The notes: a model not told the origin generated them from the letters alone. Positions 26,474 through 35,783 are shown, counted from the first letter of the stretch. The stretch: DNA of 51,121 nucleotides from an uncultured Butyricicoccus sp. (GCA_904420185.1 CAJFUJ010000034.1:1-51121), one strand, 5' to 3'. Numbers and translations are program-made.

Positions 26474-27679
26474 GTGCAACAAGAATTAAAGCCCATCTCG
26501 TCGATCGCCGCCAAGGTGCAGGCATCGACCACATTGGTAATCGACAGCCTATTCAAAGAGATGAAGGCCGTGGGCAAAGACGTGGTCGGCTTTGGCGCGG
26601 GGGAACCGGATTTCCCTACGCCCGAACACATCAAACAAGCCGGCATTGCGGCCATCGAACAAAATAAGACCAAATATACCCCGGCGGCCGGGCTGATGGA
26701 GCTGCGCAAAGCCGCCGCCTACCGCTTGGAGCAGGACTTCGGGCTGCACTATGAGCCGGCGTCGGTCGTGGTCGCGTCGGGCGCCAAGCACGCCGTGTAT
26801 ATCACCCTGATGGTGCTGTGCAACCCCGGCGACGAGGTGGTCATCGCCGCGCCCTACTGGCTGTCTTACAGCGAGATGGTCAAGCAGGCCGGGGCTGTGC
26901 CGGTCATCGTCGCGGCAGGCGAGGAGCAGCACTTCAAAATTACCGCCGAACAGCTGGAAGCCGCCATCACCGACAAAACCAAGGCATTCATGCTCAATTC
27001 GCCCTCCAACCCCACCGGCATGGTGTATTCCAAAGAGGAGCTCGAAGCCATCGCCGAGGTGTGCATCCGGCACAACCTGTATGTCATTGCCGACGATATC
27101 TACGCCAATTTGGTGTATGATGGGATTGCATACCAGTCCATCGCGTCGCTGGGCGACGAGATCAAGCGCCGCACCATCGTCATCAACGGCGTGTCCAAAT
27201 CGTACGCCATGACCGGGTGGCGCATCGGCTACGCCTGCGCCGAGCCCGCGCTCGCCAAGGTGATGAGCAACTACCTGAGCCACTCGACGTCGGCGCCGTC
27301 CACCATCTCCCAGGTGGCGGCCATCGAAGCGCTCACCGGCCCGCAGGAGGACATCGAGTTCATGCGCCAGGCTTTCCAGGCCCGCCGCGACCATCTGGTC
27401 GAACGCATGAACAAAATCGACGGCATCTCGTGCATCAAGCCCCAGGGCGCCTTCTATGTGATGATGAACATGAAAAACTTCCTGGGCAAGACCATGTACG
27501 GCAAAACCATCGAGAGCGACAGCGACTTCGCCCAGCTGTTTTTGGAGAAGGGTCTGGTCGCAACCGTGCCGTGTGAATCGTTCGCCGCGCCCGGGTTCAT
27601 CCGTTGGAGCTATGCCACCTCCATGGCCGACATCGACAAGGGCCTGGACCGGCTGGAAGCCTTTATTCAAAACGCCTAA
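26474..27679 (+). CDS. Class-I PLP aminotransferase (aspartate aminotransferase-like)
   Basis: 401 residues from GTG 26474, preceded by AAAGGGGG. Fold-type I markers: GAGEPDFPTPEH, SNPTGMVYS, the aspartate in VIADDIYANLVYD, Schiff-base lysine in NGVSKSYAMTGWRIGYA, and an arginine for the substrate carboxylate near the end (GFIRWSYA). Closest to the AspB/AspC-type subgroup that interconverts aspartate or aromatic amino acids with 2-oxo acids; exact specificity cannot be read. Own promoter, and a terminator downstream at 27734-27768, so it is monocistronic. Confidence 0.93.
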   Translation: MQQELKPISSIAAKVQASTTLVIDSLFKEMKAVGKDVVGFGAGEPDFPTPEHIKQAGIAAIEQNKTKYTPAAGLMELRKAAAYRLEQDFGLHYEPASVVVASGAKHAVYITLMVLCNPGDEVVIAAPYWLSYSEMVKQAGAVPVIVAAGEEQHFKITAEQLEAAITDKTKAFMLNSPSNPTGMVYSKEELEAIAEVCIRHNLYVIADDIYANLVYDGIAYQSIASLGDEIKRRTIVINGVSKSYAMTGWRIGYACAEPALAKVMSNYLSHSTSAPSTISQVAAIEALTGPQEDIEFMRQAFQARRDHLVERMNKIDGISCIKPQGAFYVMMNMKNFLGKTMYGKTIESDSDFAQLFLEKGLVATVPCESFAAPGFIRWSYATSMADIDKGLDRLEAFIQNA

Positions 27680-27704
27680 ATATACGCGCGCTTTGCGGTT
27701 TTGC

Positions 27705-27733
27705 TTGAAACCATAGGCAATGCGTGGTAAACT
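27705..27733 (+). promoter_or_regulatory. purB promoter, nested against the upstream terminator
   Basis: TTGAAA (27705-27710), 17-base spacer, extended -10 TGgTAAACT (27728-27733). The predicted start of transcription (about 27740) falls within the 5' arm of the hairpin at 27734-27761, so its own transcript cannot form the full stem. Confidence 0.68.
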
Positions 27734-27768
27734 GAGAACGGACTTGCATGGGTCCGTTCTCTTTTTTT
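27734..27768 (+). terminator. Terminator after the aminotransferase gene
   Basis: Perfect 10-bp stem GAGAACGGAC / GTCCGTTCTC, 8-base loop, then seven T. It would stop read-through from the aminotransferase gene. Confidence 0.87.
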
Positions 27769-27848
27769 GGCCGCATATGGCGGCGCAGACCCACAAGGCG
27801 GCGGTTTGGCCGCAAAATTCCCCCATCACAATAGAAAGGATTGGCCTT

Positions 27849-29279
27849 ATGAAAAATGTATACGAAAGCCCCTTTTCAGCGCGCTATGCTTCCCCGGAGA
27901 TGCTGTACATCTTTTCCCCGGATATGAAGTTTTCCACCTGGCGGCGGCTGTGGATCTCGCTGGCCAAGGCGGAAATGGCGCTCGGTCTGCCCATCACCCA
28001 GGAGCAGATCGACGAAATGGAGCAGAACAAGGACAACATCGACTACGAAACCGCCCGGCAGCGCGAAAAAGAGGTGCGCCACGACGTCATGGCCCACGTC
28101 TATACCTTCGGCAAGGCGGCCCCCAAGGCGGCGGGCATCATCCACCTGGGCGCCACCAGCGCCTATGTGGGCGACAACACCGACATCATCCAGATGCGCG
28201 AGGGCCTAAAGCTGGTGCGCGACAAGCTGGCCGCGGTGCTGGACAAGCTGGCCCGCTTCGCGGACACCTACAAGGCCATGCCCACGCTGGGCTTCACCCA
28301 CTTCCAGCCCGCCCAGCTGACCACGGTCGGCAAGCGCGCCACGCTGTGGATGAATGAGCTGGTGATGGACTTCGACGAGGTGCTCTACCGCATCGACCGG
28401 ATGCAAATGCTCGGCTCCAAGGGCACCACCGGCACCCAGGCTTCGTTCCTGGAGCTGTTCGACGGCGACGACAGCAAGGTGCGCGAGCTGGAAAAACGCA
28501 TCGCCGATGACTTCGGCTTTGCGGGCGTGGTGCCGGTGTCCGGCCAGACCTACTCGCGCAAGGTGGACGCCCAGGTGCTGGCCACGCTGTCGGGCATCGC
28601 CCAGTCGGCGTCCAAGTTCGCCACCGACTTGCGCCTGCTCCAGCATCTCAAGGAGATCGAAGAGCCGTTCGAGAAAAACCAGATCGGCTCGTCGGCCATG
28701 CCCTATAAGCGCAACCCCATGCGCGCCGAGCGCGTCTGCGCCCTGGCCCGGTATGTCCTCTGCGACAGCCTGAACCCGGCCTTCACCGCCGCGACCCAGT
28801 GGTTCGAGCGTACCCTGGACGACTCGGCCAACAAGCGCATCTCCATCCCGGAAGCCTTCCTGGCCGTGGACGCCATTTTGAACATCCTGCTCAACGTCAC
28901 CGGCGGACTGGTGGTCTATCCCAAGGTCATCCACAGCCACGTCATGAACGAGCTGCCCTTTATGGCCACCGAAAACATCATGATGGACGCGGTCAAGCGC
29001 GGCGGCAACCGCCAGGAGCTGCACGAGCGCATCCGCGAGCACTCGATGGCCGCGGGCAAGCGGGTCAAAGAAGAAGGCAAGGACAACGACCTCATCGACC
29101 GCATCGCAGGCGACCCGCTGTTCGGCATGCGCCGCGATGAAATCGACGCGCACCTGGAACCGTCGGCCTATATCGGCCGCTGCCCGTCCCAAGTGGACGA
29201 TTTCTTGCAGGAAGTCGTCCGGCCGCGTATCGCGCCCTATCTTAAGCAGGGCGACGTGGAAGTCGAAATCAATCTGTAA
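27849..29279 (+). CDS. purB: Adenylosuccinate lyase
   Basis: 476 residues from ATG 27849 (MKNVYESPFSARYASPEML), with AGAAAGGA upstream; longer frame upstream overlaps the promoter and is rejected. Fumarase/aspartase superfamily: HLGATSAYVGDNTD, TLGFTHFQPAQLTT and signature SSAMPYKRNPMRAE. Splits SAICAR and adenylosuccinate in purine synthesis. No purine-riboswitch-like leader seen. No terminator follows, so transcription could run on into secD. Confidence 0.96.
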   Translation: MKNVYESPFSARYASPEMLYIFSPDMKFSTWRRLWISLAKAEMALGLPITQEQIDEMEQNKDNIDYETARQREKEVRHDVMAHVYTFGKAAPKAAGIIHLGATSAYVGDNTDIIQMREGLKLVRDKLAAVLDKLARFADTYKAMPTLGFTHFQPAQLTTVGKRATLWMNELVMDFDEVLYRIDRMQMLGSKGTTGTQASFLELFDGDDSKVRELEKRIADDFGFAGVVPVSGQTYSRKVDAQVLATLSGIAQSASKFATDLRLLQHLKEIEEPFEKNQIGSSAMPYKRNPMRAERVCALARYVLCDSLNPAFTAATQWFERTLDDSANKRISIPEAFLAVDAILNILLNVTGGLVVYPKVIHSHVMNELPFMATENIMMDAVKRGGNRQELHERIREHSMAAGKRVKEEGKDNDLIDRIAGDPLFGMRRDEIDAHLEPSAYIGRCPSQVDDFLQEVVRPRIAPYLKQGDVEVEINL

Positions 29280-29421
29280 GCATTCGTTTGCCGCATAAAC
29301 CGGCAGGGGAGTACCAAGCGGGCAAGCACTCCGCCGGAAGGCGGGAAAGCCGCAAGAGGTGGGCTGCACGCACCAAGTGGGGCAGCACCCCGCCGGCAGG
29401 CGGCAGCGAAGCTTTCTTTGG

Positions 29422-29449
29422 CCGACTTTCTTTCACGAAAGAAAGTCGG
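29422..29449 (+). repeat. Perfect hairpin just before the secD ribosome binding site
   Basis: CCGACTTTCTTT and AAAGAAAGTCGG form a 12-bp stem with a CACG loop, ending one base before AAGGAGG of secD. A second partial copy of the arm (GCTTTCTTTGGCC) lies just upstream, and the surrounding 29300-29420 stretch is a GC-rich inter-gene filler (GCAGCACCCCGCCGGCAGGCGG-like stems). The motif resembles hairpins dispersed in related gut Clostridia, from memory. Confidence 0.6.
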
Positions 29450-29467
29450 AAGGAGGTTAGGAAAACA

Positions 29468-30835
29468 GTGAAAAAAGGCATTTTATCCTTTGCAGCGGTG
29501 ATGCTGATCATCATTTTTGTCGGCGTATCCGTTGTGACGGGGTTTTATCTGCCGGGCGGGTTTGTGCGCCCGGACGGGGAGAGCACAGCGTCCAGCTCGG
29601 CGGCGGGTTCGGCGGCGGGTTCGAGCGCGGCCGGCGAAAGCACCGGCTATATGACCCTCATCCCCAGCATCTTTGACAACGAAAACGGCATCCGCCTGGG
29701 GCTGGACCTGGTGGGCGGTTCGTCGATCACCTTCGAAGCCCAGCTGCCCGACGGCTATGACATGAGCCGCCTGGACAGCGACATGAACAGCGCGGTGGAA
29801 ATCCTGCGCTACCGTCTGACCAGCGAGGGCTACACCGAAGCGCAGGTTTCCCAGCAGGGCACCGACCAAATCGTGGTCGAGATCCCGCAGATCAAGAACC
29901 CCGAAGAAGCGGTGCAGGTGCTCGGCCAGACGGCCCAGCTGTCCTTCCAGGACGCCGACGGCACCGAATGGCTGACCGGCAGCGACATCCAAAGCGCCAG
30001 CTCGCAGTACGGCAGCGTGGGCAACTCGGCCATGGCGACCTATTACGTCAGCCTGGAGTTCACCCGTGAGGGCCGGGAGAAATTCGCAGACGCGACCGCG
30101 GCCATCGCGGCGCGCACCGACGACAACAGCATGTACATCATCCTGGACGGGCAGATCATCTCCTATCCGACGGTCAGTATGCAAATCGATGACGACGGCT
30201 GCGTGATCGAGGGCAGCTTCACCGAGGAGAGCGCCCGCCAGCTGGCCAACCTGATCGGCAGCGGCGCCTTGCCCTTCTCGCTCGAGCAGGTCGAGCTGCG
30301 CGCGGTCGGCCCGCAGCTGGGCGCCGACGCCATGCGCACCAGCGCGCTGGCCGGCATCATCGGCGTGGCGCTGGTGGCGGTGTTCATGGTGATCGTGTAC
30401 CGGCTGCCCGGGGTGGTGTCGGTGCTGGCGCTGGGCTTTTACATCGTCATCGAAGCGCTGGTGCTCGGGCTGCTGCACGTCAATTTGTCGCTGCCCGGCA
30501 TCGCGGGCCTGATCCTGTCGATCGGTATGGCGGTGGACGCCAACGTCATCATCTTTGAGCGCATCAAGGAGGAACTGCGCGCCGGCAAGACCGTCCGCGC
30601 GTCCATCGACGCCGGGTTCAAGCGCGCGTTTACCGCGATCTTGGACTCCAACATCACCACCCTGATCGCAGCAGTGGTGCTGTACTTTTTCGGCAGCGGC
30701 ACCATTGTCGGATTTGCGACCACGTTCGGCCTGGGCGTCATCATCTCGATGTTCACCGCGCTGACGGTCACCCATTTCTTGCTCAACCGCATGGTGGATT
30801 TCCGCATCCGCAATCCAAAAGCCTACGGCGCGTAA
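29468..30835 (+). CDS. secD: Protein translocase subunit SecD
   Basis: 455 residues from GTG 29468 (VKKGILSFAAVMLII), which follows a full AAGGAGGTTAGG site; the frame is open 60 codons further up through repeat sequence, which is rejected. One N-terminal membrane segment, a Ser/Ala/Gly-rich linker, D1-D4 box (GIRLGLDLVGGSSITFEA), the periplasmic-type domain and five C-terminal membrane segments (for example GVALVAVFMVIVY, LSIGMAVDANVIIFERIKE). Uses the proton gradient to complete protein export with SecF. Confidence 0.95.
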   Translation: MKKGILSFAAVMLIIIFVGVSVVTGFYLPGGFVRPDGESTASSSAAGSAAGSSAAGESTGYMTLIPSIFDNENGIRLGLDLVGGSSITFEAQLPDGYDMSRLDSDMNSAVEILRYRLTSEGYTEAQVSQQGTDQIVVEIPQIKNPEEAVQVLGQTAQLSFQDADGTEWLTGSDIQSASSQYGSVGNSAMATYYVSLEFTREGREKFADATAAIAARTDDNSMYIILDGQIISYPTVSMQIDDDGCVIEGSFTEESARQLANLIGSGALPFSLEQVELRAVGPQLGADAMRTSALAGIIGVALVAVFMVIVYRLPGVVSVLALGFYIVIEALVLGLLHVNLSLPGIAGLILSIGMAVDANVIIFERIKEELRAGKTVRASIDAGFKRAFTAILDSNITTLIAAVVLYFFGSGTIVGFATTFGLGVIISMFTALTVTHFLLNRMVDFRIRNPKAYGA

Positions 30836-30853
30836 GAAGGGGGGACAAACCAC

Positions 30854-31759
30854 ATGAAAGCCAAATTTCCGATCATCAAAAATTTCAAGATCTTCGGCGC
30901 CATTTCGGTGCTGCTGTGCATCACCGGGTTTGTCAGCCTGCTGCTGCTGCCGTTTGGCGTCAACTTGTACAACCTGGCCATCGACTTTGCCGGCGGCACC
31001 CAGATCGAATTCAATATGCACACCGAAGTGACGGCTGAGCTGTCCGACGAGATCGCCGCCTTGGTCGAAGAAGCCACCGGCGTGCGGCCGGAAGCCCCGG
31101 TCGCCACGGGCGACAATCGCGACCACGTGATGATCCGCTCGACCAGCCTGGACACCGACCAGCGCGCTGCGGTCATCGCCGCGATGCAGGAGCAGTACGG
31201 CCTGACCGACGACGACCTGGACCGCAACGACGACGTCAGCGCCAGCGTGGGCAGCGATTTGCAGCAGAAAGCCTTTTTGTCCGCCGGGGTGGCGGTGGTG
31301 CTGATGCTCATCTACATCACCTTCCGGTTTGAGTTCACCTCAGGGCTGGCCGCGATTATCTGCCTGGTGCACGATTTGCTGGTCATGCTGTCGGTGTACG
31401 TCATCTTCCAGATCCCGCTCAACCAGAACTTCATCGCCGCGGCCTTGACCATTTTGGGCTACTCGATCAATGCATCGATCATCATCTTTGACCGGGTGCG
31501 CGAAAACCTGCGCATCTCCCGCAAGGAGAAGTTTGAAGAGGTGGCCGAAACATCCATCTGGCAGACCCTGGGCCGCACGGTCAACACCACGCTGACCACC
31601 CTGTTCACGGTGGGCATGATCTTCATCCTGGGCGTCAGTTCGCTGCGCGACTTCACGTTGCCGCTCATCGTCGGCATCGTCAGCGGCGCGTATTCGTCCA
31701 TCTTCCTGGCCAGCTCGCTTTGGTCGTTCTTCCGCCGCCACCTGCGCCGCAAGGCTTAA
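30854..31759 (+). CDS. secF: Protein translocase subunit SecF
   Basis: 301 residues. Six membrane segments; GIDFxGGT-like box AIDFAGGTQIEF, extracytoplasmic loop (about 55-135), and conserved GYSINASIIIFDRVRENL with Arg. Partner of SecD, 18 bases after it. A hairpin at 31788-31821 follows. Confidence 0.95.
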   Translation: MKAKFPIIKNFKIFGAISVLLCITGFVSLLLLPFGVNLYNLAIDFAGGTQIEFNMHTEVTAELSDEIAALVEEATGVRPEAPVATGDNRDHVMIRSTSLDTDQRAAVIAAMQEQYGLTDDDLDRNDDVSASVGSDLQQKAFLSAGVAVVLMLIYITFRFEFTSGLAAIICLVHDLLVMLSVYVIFQIPLNQNFIAAALTILGYSINASIIIFDRVRENLRISRKEKFEEVAETSIWQTLGRTVNTTLTTLFTVGMIFILGVSSLRDFTLPLIVGIVSGAYSSIFLASSLWSFFRRHLRRKA

Positions 31760-31787
31760 GTTGCCCCCGCGGCCCGGCGGCCTAAAC

Positions 31788-31821
31788 CGATGGGGACGCC
31801 CGGAAAAGGGCATCCCCATCG
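31788..31821 (+). terminator. Hairpin after secF
   Basis: CGATGGGGA-c-GCCC pairs with GGGC-a-TCCCCATCG around a GGAAAA loop. There is no T run, so it may only weaken transcription or protect the mRNA end. Confidence 0.5.
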
Positions 31822-31854
31822 CCATGTTTCCCGCGCGTAAAGGAGGCGCTGCTT

Positions 31855-32670
31855 ATGAAAATCGGGCTTTCCACCAGTTGTTTTTATCCGCAGCCGCTCG
31901 AGCAGACGGTGGAGCGGATCGCCGCCCTGGGCGGGCGGACCATTGAAATCTTCTTCAACACCGAAAGCGAATTGCGCGACCCCTTCCTGTCCGCGCTGCG
32001 CCGCAGCTTGCGCGCGTACGGCCTGACGGTGGTGTCCATCCACCCCTTCACCTCGCTGATGGAGGGGCTGCTGCTCTTCACCGACTACGCCCGCCGCGCC
32101 GAGGACGGCTTTGCCCAGTACCGCCGCTACTTCGAAGTGGCCCACTCGCTGGGCGCGCGGTACCTGACCTTGCACGGCGAACGCAAGGTGCCGGGCGTGC
32201 AGGAGACCGCGGACAGCTGGGCGCGCAAGGTCGAGCGCTACAACCGCCTGTGCGAAGTGGCCGCCGAGGAGGGGATGCAGGTGGCGCAGGAAAACGTGGC
32301 CTGGTGCCGCTCAAGCGACCCCGATTACCTGCGCGCGCTGTACAAGGCCGTGCCCGCGCTGGGCTACACGCTGGACGTCAAACAGGCCAACCGGATGCAA
32401 AAAAGCTGGAAGGCCTACTTTGACGCGGTCGCGCCCCGGCTGCTCAACATCCACATCAACGACTTCGACCAGGACCACGGCTGCCTGCTGCCCGGCGAGG
32501 GGCTCTTAGATTACGGCGAGCTGTTCGCCGCCCTGCGCCGCAGCGGCTACGACCGGCAGATCCTCATCGAGGTCTATTCGTCCAATTACGACAACGACGC
32601 GCAGATCACCCGCTCGCTGCGGTTTTTGCGCGAACAGGCCGAAAAAGCGGGCTATACCGCCGGATTTTGA
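31855..32670 (+). CDS. TIM-barrel sugar phosphate isomerase/epimerase-like protein
   Basis: 271 residues with the AP-endonuclease-2/xylose-isomerase-like TIM barrel. Start MKIGLSTSCFYPQPLEQTV with AAAGGAGG upstream. Putative metal ligands fall in the usual strands: VAQENVAW (Glu), YTLDVKQA (Asp), NIHINDFDQDHG (His/Asp) and ILIEVYS (Glu). Members isomerise or epimerise sugars or act on inositols; substrate here unknown. Probably the third gene after secDF by proximity only; no metabolic neighbours hint at its pathway. Confidence 0.85.
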   Translation: MKIGLSTSCFYPQPLEQTVERIAALGGRTIEIFFNTESELRDPFLSALRRSLRAYGLTVVSIHPFTSLMEGLLLFTDYARRAEDGFAQYRRYFEVAHSLGARYLTLHGERKVPGVQETADSWARKVERYNRLCEVAAEEGMQVAQENVAWCRSSDPDYLRALYKAVPALGYTLDVKQANRMQKSWKAYFDAVAPRLLNIHINDFDQDHGCLLPGEGLLDYGELFAALRRSGYDRQILIEVYSSNYDNDAQITRSLRFLREQAEKAGYTAGF

Positions 32671-32689
32671 AAAAAATTGCCGGAAACGC

Positions 32690-32718
32690 TTCCCTTTGCC
32701 GCGAAAAAATGCTATGAT
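32690..32718 (+). promoter_or_regulatory. Promoter of nrdR
   Basis: TTCCCT (32690-32695), 17-base spacer, extended -10 TGcTATGAT (32713-32718), about 30 bases before the start codon. Confidence 0.55.
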
Positions 32719-32747
32719 GAAAAAAAGACAAAAGGAGGCGGTGGGAA

Positions 32748-33203
32748 TTGAAATGCCCCTATTGCAGCTTTCCGGACAGCAAGGTGGTCGATTCGCGCCC
32801 GGCCGACGAGGGCACCAGCATCCGCCGCAGGCGCGAATGCCTGCACTGCGGCAAGCGCTTCACGACCTACGAAACGGTCGAGCGGATGCCGCTGATGCTG
32901 GTCAAGCGCGACGGCGCGCGCCAGCCGTACAGCCGGGAAAAGCTGCTCGCCGGCGTGATGAAGGCCTGCGAAAAGCGGCCGGTGCCCCAGCAGAAGCTGG
33001 AACAGCTGGTGGACAACGTCGAACAGCGCTTGTTCGGCGCATTGCAGCCGGAAATCTCCACCCGGACGGTCGGTGAAATGGTCATGGACCAGCTGCGCAC
33101 CATCGACGAGGTCGCCTATGTGCGCTTTGCCTCGGTGTACCGGCAGTTTAAGGACATCAACACCTTTATGGAAGAGCTCAACACCCTGCTGCGCGACAAG
33201 TGA
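32748..33203 (+). CDS. nrdR: Transcriptional repressor NrdR
   Basis: 151 residues from a TTG start (32748) after AGGAGG with 9-base spacing. Zinc ribbon MKCPYCSF...[12 protein letters not shown] (two CxxC pairs), then an ATP-cone domain (about 49-139, [18 protein letters not shown]). Represses ribonucleotide reductase genes according to ATP/dATP state. No NrdR box was recognised nearby. Flanked by its own promoter and terminator. Confidence 0.96.
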   Translation: MKCPYCSFPDSKVVDSRPADEGTSIRRRRECLHCGKRFTTYETVERMPLMLVKRDGARQPYSREKLLAGVMKACEKRPVPQQKLEQLVDNVEQRLFGALQPEISTRTVGEMVMDQLRTIDEVAYVRFASVYRQFKDINTFMEELNTLLRDK

Positions 33204-33221
33204 GCAGGCAAACATGACTGT

Positions 33222-33256
33222 AAAATGCAGGAATATCACCGTTCCTGCATTTTTTT
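33222..33256 (+). terminator. Terminator of nrdR
   Basis: AAAATGCAGGAA / TTCCTGCATTTT stem with an 8-base loop running into TTTTTT. Confidence 0.85.
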
Positions 33257-33306
33257 GCGGCGTTTTGGCAAAAAAACAAGCAAATCGGTCGATTTGCAAA
33301 AAAGGC

Positions 33307-33335
33307 TTCCCAATATACACGAAATATTATATAAT
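33307..33335 (+). promoter_or_regulatory. Promoter of the phospho-sugar mutase gene
   Basis: TTCCCA (33307-33312), 17-base spacer, TATAAT (33330-33335), in an AT-rich patch 47 bases before the start codon. Confidence 0.7.
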
Positions 33336-33381
33336 GTCCATAAGGTATTTGCCAAAATATGAACATGAGGTGATTGGAAAG

Positions 33382-35109
33382 ATGGATTGTTTCTCTGAAT
33401 ATAAGCGCTGGTTGGATTCCGGCGCGCTGACAAAAGAAGAATACGCCGAGCTCAAAGCCATCGAGGGCGACGAAAACGCCATCCAAGAGCGGTTCTTCGC
33501 CCCGCTGTCCTTTGGCACGGCCGGCCTGCGCGGCGTGCTGGGCATGGGCCTGTACCGCATGAACCGGTTCACCGTGGGCGCGGCCACCCAAGCCCTGGCA
33601 TCGCTCGTCTGCCAAAGCGGCCCGGCCGCCATGGCCCGCGGCGTGGCCATCGCCTACGATTCCCGCCACTTTTCGGCCGAGTTTGCCCGCCAGGCCGCCT
33701 GCATCTTGGCCGCCAACGGCATCTGCGTCAAGCTCTACGACGAGCTGCGCCCCACCCCTGAGCTGTCCTTTGCCATCCGGTATTATGGCGCGATTGCAGG
33801 CATCAACATCACCGCCTCCCACAACCCCAAGGAGTACAACGGCTACAAGGTCTACTGGGAGGACGGCGCCCAGCTGCCGCCCCAGGAAGCCGACGTGGTC
33901 GCCAAAAATATGGACGCGCTCGACCTGTTCACCGACGTCAAAACCATGGACTTCGACCAGGCCAAGGCCGGCGGCCTGATCCGCATGATGGACTGGCAGA
34001 CCGACGAAGCCTATCTCAAGCAGGTGCTGGCTGTGGCCGTCAACCCCGACTGCGTCAAGCAGGTGGCCGATTCGTTCAAGCTGGTGTACACCCCCTTCCA
34101 CGGGGCCGGCTACCGGCTGGTGCCCGAAATCCTGCGCCGCATCGGCTACCAACATATTTTGTGCGTGCCCGAACAGATGGTGCTCGACGGCGACTTCCCG
34201 ACCGTCAAAAGCCCCAACCCCGAGAATAAGGAGGGCTTCCACCTGGCCATCGACCTGGCCAAGCAGAACGACGTGGACCTCATCATCGGCACCGACCCGG
34301 ACGCCGACCGCACCGGCATCGTCCTGCGCGACCAGGCGGGCGAGTACGTCACCTTGTCGGGCAACCAGGTCGGCGTGCTGCTCAGCGACTATATCATCAC
34401 CGCAAAAAAATTGACCGGCACCATGCCCGCGCATCCCGCCCTGCTCAAGTCGATCGTCACCACCGAGATGGCCCGCGCGGTCGCCGAGCAAAACGGCGTG
34501 GCTTGCTTTGACACCTTCACCGGCTTTAAATTCCTGGCCGAGAAGATCAAGCAGTTTGAAGCCGACGGCTCGCACGAATATATCTTCGCCTTTGAGGAGT
34601 CCTACGGCTACCTGGCCGGCGACTATGCCCGCGACAAGGACGCGGTCACCGCGTCCATGCTCATCGCAGAAATGGCCGCCTATTACCGCACCAAGGGCAT
34701 GACCCTCTATGACGCCATGCAGGCCCTGTACCAGAAATACGGCTTTTATTCCGAGCAGACCATTTCCATCACCATGCCCGGCGTGTCCGGCCTGGCCCGG
34801 ATGCAGCAGCTCATGGACGAGCTGCGCGCCAACCCGCTTGCGCAAATCGCCGGCCACCCGGTGCGCTATGTGCGCGATTACCTGCCCGGCGTGCGCACCC
34901 CGGCGGGCGGCGGCGCAGCCGAACCCATGGAACTCAAGGGGCAGAATGTGCTCTATTATGAGCTGGAGGGCGGCGCTTCGTTCATCATCCGCCCGTCCGG
35001 CACCGAGCCCAAGGTTAAAGTGTATATCATGGCCAAGGCCGGCAGCAAACAGGCGGCCGACGAGCAGGTGTGCGCTTTGGCCGAGGCGGCCCGGCAGATC
35101 GTCCGGTAA
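33382..35109 (+). CDS. Phospho-sugar mutase (phosphoglucomutase/phosphomannomutase)
   Basis: 575 residues from ATG 33382 (MDCFSEYKRWLDSGAL), with GAGGTGA upstream. Alpha-D-phosphohexomutase family, long form: GTAGLRGVLGMG, phosphoserine loop ITASHNPKEYNGYKVYW, metal loop GTDPDADRTG, sugar loop FEESYGYLAG and phosphate-binding RPSGTEPKVK. Interconverts glucose 1- and 6-phosphate (PgcA-like) and possibly other hexose or pentose phosphates. It is not the shorter GlmM type, so does not replace the glmM missing after cdaR. Confidence 0.94.
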   Translation: MDCFSEYKRWLDSGALTKEEYAELKAIEGDENAIQERFFAPLSFGTAGLRGVLGMGLYRMNRFTVGAATQALASLVCQSGPAAMARGVAIAYDSRHFSAEFARQAACILAANGICVKLYDELRPTPELSFAIRYYGAIAGINITASHNPKEYNGYKVYWEDGAQLPPQEADVVAKNMDALDLFTDVKTMDFDQAKAGGLIRMMDWQTDEAYLKQVLAVAVNPDCVKQVADSFKLVYTPFHGAGYRLVPEILRRIGYQHILCVPEQMVLDGDFPTVKSPNPENKEGFHLAIDLAKQNDVDLIIGTDPDADRTGIVLRDQAGEYVTLSGNQVGVLLSDYIITAKKLTGTMPAHPALLKSIVTTEMARAVAEQNGVACFDTFTGFKFLAEKIKQFEADGSHEYIFAFEESYGYLAGDYARDKDAVTASMLIAEMAAYYRTKGMTLYDAMQALYQKYGFYSEQTISITMPGVSGLARMQQLMDELRANPLAQIAGHPVRYVRDYLPGVRTPAGGGAAEPMELKGQNVLYYELEGGASFIIRPSGTEPKVKVYIMAKAGSKQAADEQVCALAEAARQIVR

Positions 35110-35183
35110 AAAACGCGGGCGGCGCGGCGGCAAGGGGGCGGACAGGCCCCCTTTGCCCGCTGCATAGATAGGAGGAAAACACA

Positions 35184-35723
35184 ATGGGGAGAAGAAGAAA
35201 TTCGAGCAAACAGCTGCGGTGGGCGTTCCTGTTGGCGGTCGGGTGCGCACTATGGGCTGCGAGCGGGGTGGGGATCTCCCTGTATCTGGGCGGGCACAGC
35301 GGCCCGGCTGGGCTGGCGCAGTGTGCGGCCTCGATCGGCTATCTTGTGGCGCTGATGATTGTGATGGCCATCGGCGTGTTCACCCGGGTGCGCACGCTGC
35401 TGACGTTGGAAACGCTGTATGGGCTGGCGGTGCTGGTGCGCGCCAGCATCGGTTTGGCCGATGCGCTGATGTTTTTGGATTTGCAGGTGCCGGGCTGGCT
35501 GGATATGCTGGTGCGGCCTTTCGGCGGGTTGGAGTATCTCTCCATCCAGCTGACCGCGCACTTTGTCACCGAGCTGTATTGGCTGGGCTTGGCGCTGAGC
35601 GCGACGATTTTGATTTTTCTTTCCATTGTGGCGCGCATGGCGGCCACCGCCCAGCTCGCCCGCCAGGCCGCTTACGCCCGCACCAGCCCGCGCACTCGCC
35701 CGCGCACCCACGTGCGGCGGTAG
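35184..35723 (+). CDS. Hypothetical membrane protein
   Basis: 179 residues with four predicted membrane segments (about 13-33, 46-64, 74-96, 130-152) and strongly basic ends (MGRRRNSSKQLR and ARTSPRTRPRTHVRR). ATG after AGGAGG. It follows the mutase gene by 74 bases that contain a GC-rich stem (GGCAAGGGGGC / GCCCCCTTTGCC, about 35129-35157). No family recognised. The base composition is slightly less GC-rich in third positions than the mutase gene but not foreign. Confidence 0.72.
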   Translation: MGRRRNSSKQLRWAFLLAVGCALWAASGVGISLYLGGHSGPAGLAQCAASIGYLVALMIVMAIGVFTRVRTLLTLETLYGLAVLVRASIGLADALMFLDLQVPGWLDMLVRPFGGLEYLSIQLTAHFVTELYWLGLALSATILIFLSIVARMAATAQLARQAAYARTSPRTRPRTHVRR

Positions 35724-35736
35724 CGCCGGCCGCATC

Positions 35737-35779
35737 AAAAATCCCCTGCGCCCAAATGCAAAGGAGGGAGCGCAGGGGA
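35737..35779 (-). terminator. Minus-strand terminator-like hairpin
   Basis: TCCCCTGCGC (35742-35751) pairs with GCGCAGGGGA (35770-35779). On the minus strand it runs into TTTTT. It would back up the terminator of the candidate small RNA. Confidence 0.6.
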
Positions 35780-35783
35780 AAAG

